Assembly: GCF_001625085.1 (NCBI RefSeq)
Contig: NZ_BDAW01000014.1
Span: forward strand, 62,001-126,000
DNA from: Nocardia acidivorans NBRC 108247
GTDB taxonomy: Bacteria; Actinomycetota; Actinomycetes; Mycobacteriales; Mycobacteriaceae
Length of the DNA stretch: 64,000 bases
Reading direction: 5' to 3'
The notes beneath the pieces were generated by a model. That model had not been told where the DNA came from and did not search any database. It saw nothing but the letters and a program-made list of their open reading frames with translations. The position numbers and the translations under genes were made by a program. Positions 59,859 to 64,000 of the stretch are shown piece by piece; position 1 is the stretch's first letter; each line of letters starts with the position of its first letter.

Positions 59859-61139
59859 TCAGCGTGCTGTGACCGCGCGCGTTCGCACCAGTTGGGCCAC
59901 CGCGACGGCGATGAGAATCGTGGTGGCGATGATGTAGGCATCGCCCGGGATGTGTTGCCACCAGGACCAATTGAGTTCCCGGTGTCTGCCGTTGGGGACG
60001 ATTCCGGGGCCGATCAGGAAGACGGCGGCGAAGACGGCGATGGTGATGAACGGGGTGCGGCTGGATTTGGTGGTCGCCCACGCCAGGGCCGCCACCAGGG
60101 CGGGACCCGCCCAGACCCAGTGGTGCGTCCAGGACACCGGTGAGATCAGCAGCAGGACCGCGGCATTCACGAAGAGCGCGGTGACGGACAGGACGGTGAT
60201 CGAGGGCGCGTCCGGAGTATCCGGGCGTCTCGCCTGTTCGGCGGTGAACAGGCGGTGCATCAGCGCCGCCCCCGCGCAGACCACGACCATGCCGACGCCG
60301 AGCCAAACCACCACGGCGGACGAGTGCGTCAGCCCGAGCCGGAAGACCATCCCCTTGATCGATTGATTGCCCACGTAATCCGGGGACCCGATGCGATTGG
60401 TATCGCTGACCGCGTGCAGCCAGTAGTCCTTGGACTCCTGGGGGAACAGCAGGAACAGACCCAGGACGACCGTCAGGGATGTCGCCGCCGTGGTCGCCGC
60501 GGCCTTCCAGTCCTTGCGGATCAGGAAATACAGGATGAAAGCCGCGGGAGTCAGTTTGGTGACCGCGGCAATGCCGACCAGCATGCCGCGCGGCCAGCGA
60601 GGCTTCTCGGTGAGGCAGTCCAGCGCCACCGCCGCCATCAGAACGAGGTTGATCTGCCCGAACCACAGGGTGGTTCGAACGGGTTCGATGGCGAGCAGGA
60701 TCACGACCGCGCTCGTCGTCACCGTGGCCTTGGTACGCGGGCCGAGCTCGGGCCGAACCCGGGTCAGCACCAGCCAGAGCGTCACGCCCAGGCAGGCCAG
60801 CGAGCTCGCCGTCACCAGCACTTCCGCCAACCACATCGGCGCCACCGCCAGCGGGATCATGAAGATCGCCGCGGACGGGGGATAGGTGAACGGCAGATCG
60901 GTATGGCCCGCCACCGGCAGCGTCGGACCGTACAGCGCCGAACCGTGATGCAGCCAGGATCGGGTGACCACCCGATACACCTGAAGATCCAGGAATCCGT
61001 GCAGCCTGGAGAAGATCAGCGCGATGGCGACCGACACCAGGACGCCGACCACGATCGGAACACGGGGTACATATCTTCGGTTGTCTGAATTCGGTTTACG
61101 CAGCAAGCCGCGCTGCCCCGCCCGCGTCGTGATCATCAA
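59859..61139 (-). CDS. GT87-family polyprenyl-phosphate-dependent mannosyltransferase
   Basis: A 426-residue membrane protein with about ten helices of the DUF2029/GT87 family. The first extracytoplasmic loop has DLQVYRVVTRSWLHHGSALY with the catalytic Asp, then LPFTYPPSAAIFMIPL. Later motifs include GQINLVLMAAVALDCL, KLTPAAFILYFLIR, NQSIKGMVFRL and ISPVSWTHHWVW. In corynebacteria and mycobacteria such enzymes add mannose to lipomannan/lipoarabinomannan or other glycolipids. It is preceded by a co-directional PAP2 protein seven bases away. Confidence 0.88.
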   Translation of the reverse strand: MMITTRAGQRGLLRKPNSDNRRYVPRVPIVVGVLVSVAIALIFSRLHGFLDLQVYRVVTRSWLHHGSALYGPTLPVAGHTDLPFTYPPSAAIFMIPLAVAPMWLAEVLVTASSLACLGVTLWLVLTRVRPELGPRTKATVTTSAVVILLAIEPVRTTLWFGQINLVLMAAVALDCLTEKPRWPRGMLVGIAAVTKLTPAAFILYFLIRKDWKAAATTAATSLTVVLGLFLLFPQESKDYWLHAVSDTNRIGSPDYVGNQSIKGMVFRLGLTHSSAVVVWLGVGMVVVCAGAALMHRLFTAEQARRPDTPDAPSITVLSVTALFVNAAVLLLISPVSWTHHWVWAGPALVAALAWATTKSSRTPFITIAVFAAVFLIGPGIVPNGRHRELNWSWWQHIPGDAYIIATTILIAVAVAQLVRTRAVTAR

Positions 61140-61146
61140 GCAGACA

Positions 61147-62511
61147 CTAACCTTTCGGCTTTCGCGCGAGTTGTCCGGATTGCCTTGTGGGAGTGGCTGT
61201 TCGATGGCCGAACCAGGTGTCGTAGAACACGAATGTAACCGCCGCCAGCGCGCCCAGCACCAGGAATCCCGCGGGCAACGGGTACTCCGCCATGGTCGTC
61301 GCCAGGAAACGGTAGGACAGCAACAATCCGGCTAGCGTCGCCGCGCCGAGCGACACGAGGAACACCCGACCGCGGTCCCAGCCGCGCTCCGGATCGCGCA
61401 GCGCCGACTCCACCGTCATGCACAGCACCGCGCCCGCGACAAGATCGCAGCCGTAGTGATAGCCGAACCCCAGCGTCGCCAGCAGCGTGCACACCAGCCA
61501 GGTCGCCCCGGCCCAGCGCAGCCAGCGCGGTGCGTCACGGGTGTGGATGAACAGCGCCGTCGCCCACGCGGTGTGCATGGACGGCATGCAATTGCGGGCG
61601 GTGACGGCATCGAACGGCATCGGCTTCGGCGTGAAATCCCAGGCGGGCAACGTATGCGGCCAATCCGCGAGTTGCAGCCCATGGCCGAGCGGACCGTAGG
61701 CGAAGACCGGCCCGACCACCGGGAACAGCACATACCCCAGCGGCCCGATCACGCCCAGCGCCAGGAAGGTGCGCAGCAGACTGTGCCGCGGCCACGGTTC
61801 GATGGTCACCTTGCGCAACTGCCACACCGCGACGGCCATGGCGGCGACCGGCAGCTGGATGTACACCACGTGCAGCACATTCGACGGAATCGGCCCCAGC
61901 CCGTCGAGCGCGCGCCCCACCAGCCACGCCGGTTCACCGAGCGCGCGATCGGCGAGTTGGACGTACTGATCCAGCACCCGCGGACCATTCGCGATGCTGA
62001 CCATCAACCAGGTGTCGGCAACTTTCGAGGCCATGATCAACAGGACTCCGAATGCGATGGCGTGCAAGGCCGTTCGCCGCGGCTGACCCCGCCAGCGGCA
62101 CACCGTCGCCACCAGCGCCGTCAGCGCCAGGGTGGGTCCGGTGCCGATCGACACATGCCAGCCGCACAGCGCCTGCACGCTCAGCACGAGTAGATCCAGC
62201 ACCGCGGCCGCGCTCAGGGTGGTGATCCGCAGACGGGTGGGAACACCCACGCAGGCCAGCCCCAATCCGGCCCAGGACACGAAAGCCGACTGCGGATTCA
62301 ACAGATAATCGGCCAGCAGACTACGCAGCGGACCCATGGTCTCGTGCGTGGACGCCCACACCTGGGTGACGATCAACAGCGCCAGCGCCGCGACCAATCC
62401 GGTCGCGGGTATGACCCGGGAACCGACCCCGCCGCGAACCGACGAGCCGGGATCATTCACCTCGTGGTCGACCAGCACTGATAATCGATAACACAGTGCA
62501 AACGGAGGCAC
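61147..62511 (-). CDS. PAP2-superfamily membrane protein
   Basis: A membrane protein of up to 454 residues with about twelve helices. The PAP2 active site is split in the usual way: NCMPSMHTAWATALFIHT (motif C2, His) and GFGYHYGCDLVAGAVLC (motif C3, His and Asp). The N-terminal helices resemble inositol phosphorylceramide/phospholipid synthase-type members. GTG starts at 62511, 62478 or 62460 are possible. It likely handles a lipid phosphate or transfers a head group, and shares an operon with the GT87 mannosyltransferase, suggesting a glycolipid task in the envelope. Confidence 0.8.
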   Translation of the reverse strand: MPPFALCYRLSVLVDHEVNDPGSSVRGGVGSRVIPATGLVAALALLIVTQVWASTHETMGPLRSLLADYLLNPQSAFVSWAGLGLACVGVPTRLRITTLSAAAVLDLLVLSVQALCGWHVSIGTGPTLALTALVATVCRWRGQPRRTALHAIAFGVLLIMASKVADTWLMVSIANGPRVLDQYVQLADRALGEPAWLVGRALDGLGPIPSNVLHVVYIQLPVAAMAVAVWQLRKVTIEPWPRHSLLRTFLALGVIGPLGYVLFPVVGPVFAYGPLGHGLQLADWPHTLPAWDFTPKPMPFDAVTARNCMPSMHTAWATALFIHTRDAPRWLRWAGATWLVCTLLATLGFGYHYGCDLVAGAVLCMTVESALRDPERGWDRGRVFLVSLGAATLAGLLLSYRFLATTMAEYPLPAGFLVLGALAAVTFVFYDTWFGHRTATPTRQSGQLARKPKG

Positions 62512-62671
62512 AACTTCCGGTTACCGAAAAGCCGGTCAGGCAAACTGATAGAGAACAATCCCCGCATTCGATGCGAGTTATGTCCGATTCCTGCGAAGTC
62601 GATGTAATGGCGCAGGTAAACGTCGAGTAGCGGCCCGCGTGACTACATGCACATCGAAATCGAATCGCGAG

Positions 62672-63556
62672 CTAGAAGCCGCCGCCGTCGAAACTGTCGA
62701 AGCCGCCGAAATCGCCGTAGTCGCCGAAATCACTGCCGCCCAAATCGGAGCGCGGGTCCGCGAAGCCCGCATCCGCGATGCCCGGGTCGCCGGAGAGGTA
62801 GCCCTGGTCGCCGGAGTCGTAGCCCGGGTCGCCGGAGCCCGGATCTCCAGCCCCGTAGTTCTGGTCGCCGGAGTTGCCGTCTCCGGCATCCAGCCCGGCC
62901 TGGTAGCCGTCCCCGTATCCGCTTTCGAAGGCGGAGGCGTCGTACCCGACCCCGGACATCCCGGTGAACAGCGCATCGAACAGCAGCACCGACCCCACAC
63001 CCCACGCGCCCGCGACCAACGCTGTGCGCCACCATGGTTCGGAGTACCAACCGGCCGGAACGGGACGCCCCGCCACTCGCCCGCCCGGGTAGTAGTTCGG
63101 TGTCCGTGACGAGGGGTCGGGCGAGGCTTCGATGCGCCGGCCGTCGAAGTCGACAACGCGATCCTCGGTCACCGCGCCGGCGCTGCGCTGTCCGTCGAGT
63201 TCGGGGACGGCCGGTCCGAGGTCCATGCCCATGGCCGAACGCGCGGCTCGCACGTAATAGAGCCCCTCGAGGGCGGTCTCCTTGGCCAGTCGCGCCTGCG
63301 CGGGCGTCGTCGCCTGGTCGATCTGCGATCCGGCCGCGGTGAACCGCTCACCGGCATCGACGAGCGCCTGCCGGGAGGGTTCGTCACTCCCGGAGAGGTT
63401 GTACACCTGGCCGCCGAGACGTTCGATGACTCGCCTGGCATCGGCTTTGGCATCCGCGAGCTGGGTATTCGCGCGGGCCCGCCGACCGCGGCCGACCATC
63501 AATACCGCCAGCAGCACGACCACCAGGAGAACGAGTAGTACGACAACCGTAGCCAC
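62672..63556 (-). CDS. Membrane-anchored protein with Gly/Asp/Tyr-rich tail
   Basis: A 294-residue protein. One N-terminal helix (1-22), then a helical domain (ADAKADARRVIERLGGQVYN; PAQARLAKETALEGLYYVRA ARSAMGMDLG), a proline-rich link with GRPVPAGWYSEPWWRTA, a second helix (LVAGAWGVGSVLLFDALF), and a C-terminal tail of some 85 residues made almost only of G, D, S, Y, A and F in short repeats (GDPGSGDPGYDSGDQGYLSG). The family is known in actinobacteria only as hypothetical. The tail is low complexity and may be exported or phase-separating. Confidence 0.8.
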   Translation of the reverse strand: MATVVVLLVLLVVVLLAVLMVGRGRRARANTQLADAKADARRVIERLGGQVYNLSGSDEPSRQALVDAGERFTAAGSQIDQATTPAQARLAKETALEGLYYVRAARSAMGMDLGPAVPELDGQRSAGAVTEDRVVDFDGRRIEASPDPSSRTPNYYPGGRVAGRPVPAGWYSEPWWRTALVAGAWGVGSVLLFDALFTGMSGVGYDASAFESGYGDGYQAGLDAGDGNSGDQNYGAGDPGSGDPGYDSGDQGYLSGDPGIADAGFADPRSDLGGSDFGDYGDFGGFDSFDGGGF

Positions 63557-63639
63557 ACCCCCACCCTACGCGGCAGCAATTGCCAATTGAGTGCTGTGTA
63601 TTGGTGTCATCGCTACAACCGGCGTCGCCCCCAGGTCGC

Positions 63640-64000
63640 TCAGCCTGCCACTGCCGCGAATCGGGCGGTTGCGGGACCTGAGTCGACCTCCTCTGGGTCG
63701 AGTTCCGATACGGCGAACTGTCGCTTACCCGCGGTCTTGGCCGAGTACATCGCACGGTCCGCGCTGCGCAGCAGATCGGCGAAATCGCAATCGCGCCCGG
63801 GCGGGCAGAAGGCGGTACCGACACTGGCCGAGGCCGGGACGGGCCCCGCCGCGGTCTGTACGGGTTCGCACAGCGCGGCCAATACCCGCATGGCCAGTTC
63901 GCCCAGGCAATTGCGGCGCGCGGGCAGTGCGACCACGAACTCGTCCCCGCCGTAGCGGGCGATCACCGTCTCGGCCGGGCACGCCGACCGCAGCCGCTGG
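63640..64000 (-). CDS. GGDEF domain protein (putative diguanylate cyclase), partial
   Basis: The C-terminal part of a gene running off the right edge; the frame continues upstream as QRLRSACPAETV. The catalytic motif ARYGGDEFVVALP is intact (GGDEF), followed by the late part of the domain (SASVGTAFCPPGRDCDFADL LRSADRAMYSAKTAGKRQF). It should make cyclic-di-GMP from GTP. N-terminal sensor domains are outside the window. Confidence 0.88.
   Translation of the reverse strand, partial: QRLRSACPAETVIARYGGDEFVVALPARRNCLGELAMRVLAALCEPVQTAAGPVPASASVGTAFCPPGRDCDFADLLRSADRAMYSAKTAGKRQFAVSELDPEEVDSGPATARFAAVAG

Overview
The window is high-GC actinobacterial DNA, most likely a Nocardia or close relative. 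Evidence includes GAF-ANTAR regulators, the very large NAD-dependent glutamate dehydrogenase, a mycothiol-linked CPWC reductase, the cytochrome oxidase subunit CtaJ, many GTG/TTG starts, and a gene order that follows Mycobacterium tuberculosis from about Rv2478c (ssb-like) down to Rv2464c (nei2).

Left part (1-13.2 kb): two paralogous small proteins sharing a conserved upstream element flank a pair of GAF-ANTAR regulators. Then come two TetR regulators, a FabH-type ketoacyl synthase behind two TetR-type operators, and a YaeQ protein. A decaying urea/ammonium locus follows: a remnant of an ammonium transporter, a GntR regulator, a urea carboxylase that has lost its whole middle, and an intact allophanate hydrolase. 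An iron/cobalamin/F420-0-type ABC importer (binding protein, permease, ATPase) closes the region.

Island (13.76-23.82 kb): a 41-bp piece of the 3' end of tRNA-Arg(UCU) is repeated at both ends, so this is a genomic island integrated in the tRNA gene. It is heavily degraded: a frameshifted alpha/beta hydrolase, regulator remnants, a 135-bp direct repeat and a CPBP protease. Its most interesting part is a Streptomyces-type methionyl-tRNA synthetase, a divergent PLP decarboxylase cut by an IS3-family element, an XRE regulator, and a 27-bp palindrome between the divergent genes. No integrase is visible.

Core block (24-58 kb): CopD-CtaG fusion, threonine dehydratase, SSB paralogue, EttA, NAD-GDH, thioesterase, dienelactone hydrolase, AzlCD with its XRE-cupin regulator, HNH nuclease, truncated hemoglobin O, alpha-glucosidase, CtaJ, DUF5130, an extra ClpP pair (one subunit lacking the catalytic serine) with a PopR/ClgR-like regulator, PepN, PurC, an NQO-type reductase with an AraC regulator, an ECF sigma factor with a YCII protein, an FAD reductase, a mycothiol-dependent DsbA-like reductase, two tandem M48 proteases, RpiB and Nei2.

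Right end (58-64 kb): a Sel1-repeat protein, a GT87 mannosyltransferase, a PAP2-family membrane protein, a Gly/Asp-rich membrane protein and a GGDEF protein running off the edge. Genes are dense and mostly in short operons with 1-14 base overlaps. Several strong hairpin terminators separate them.
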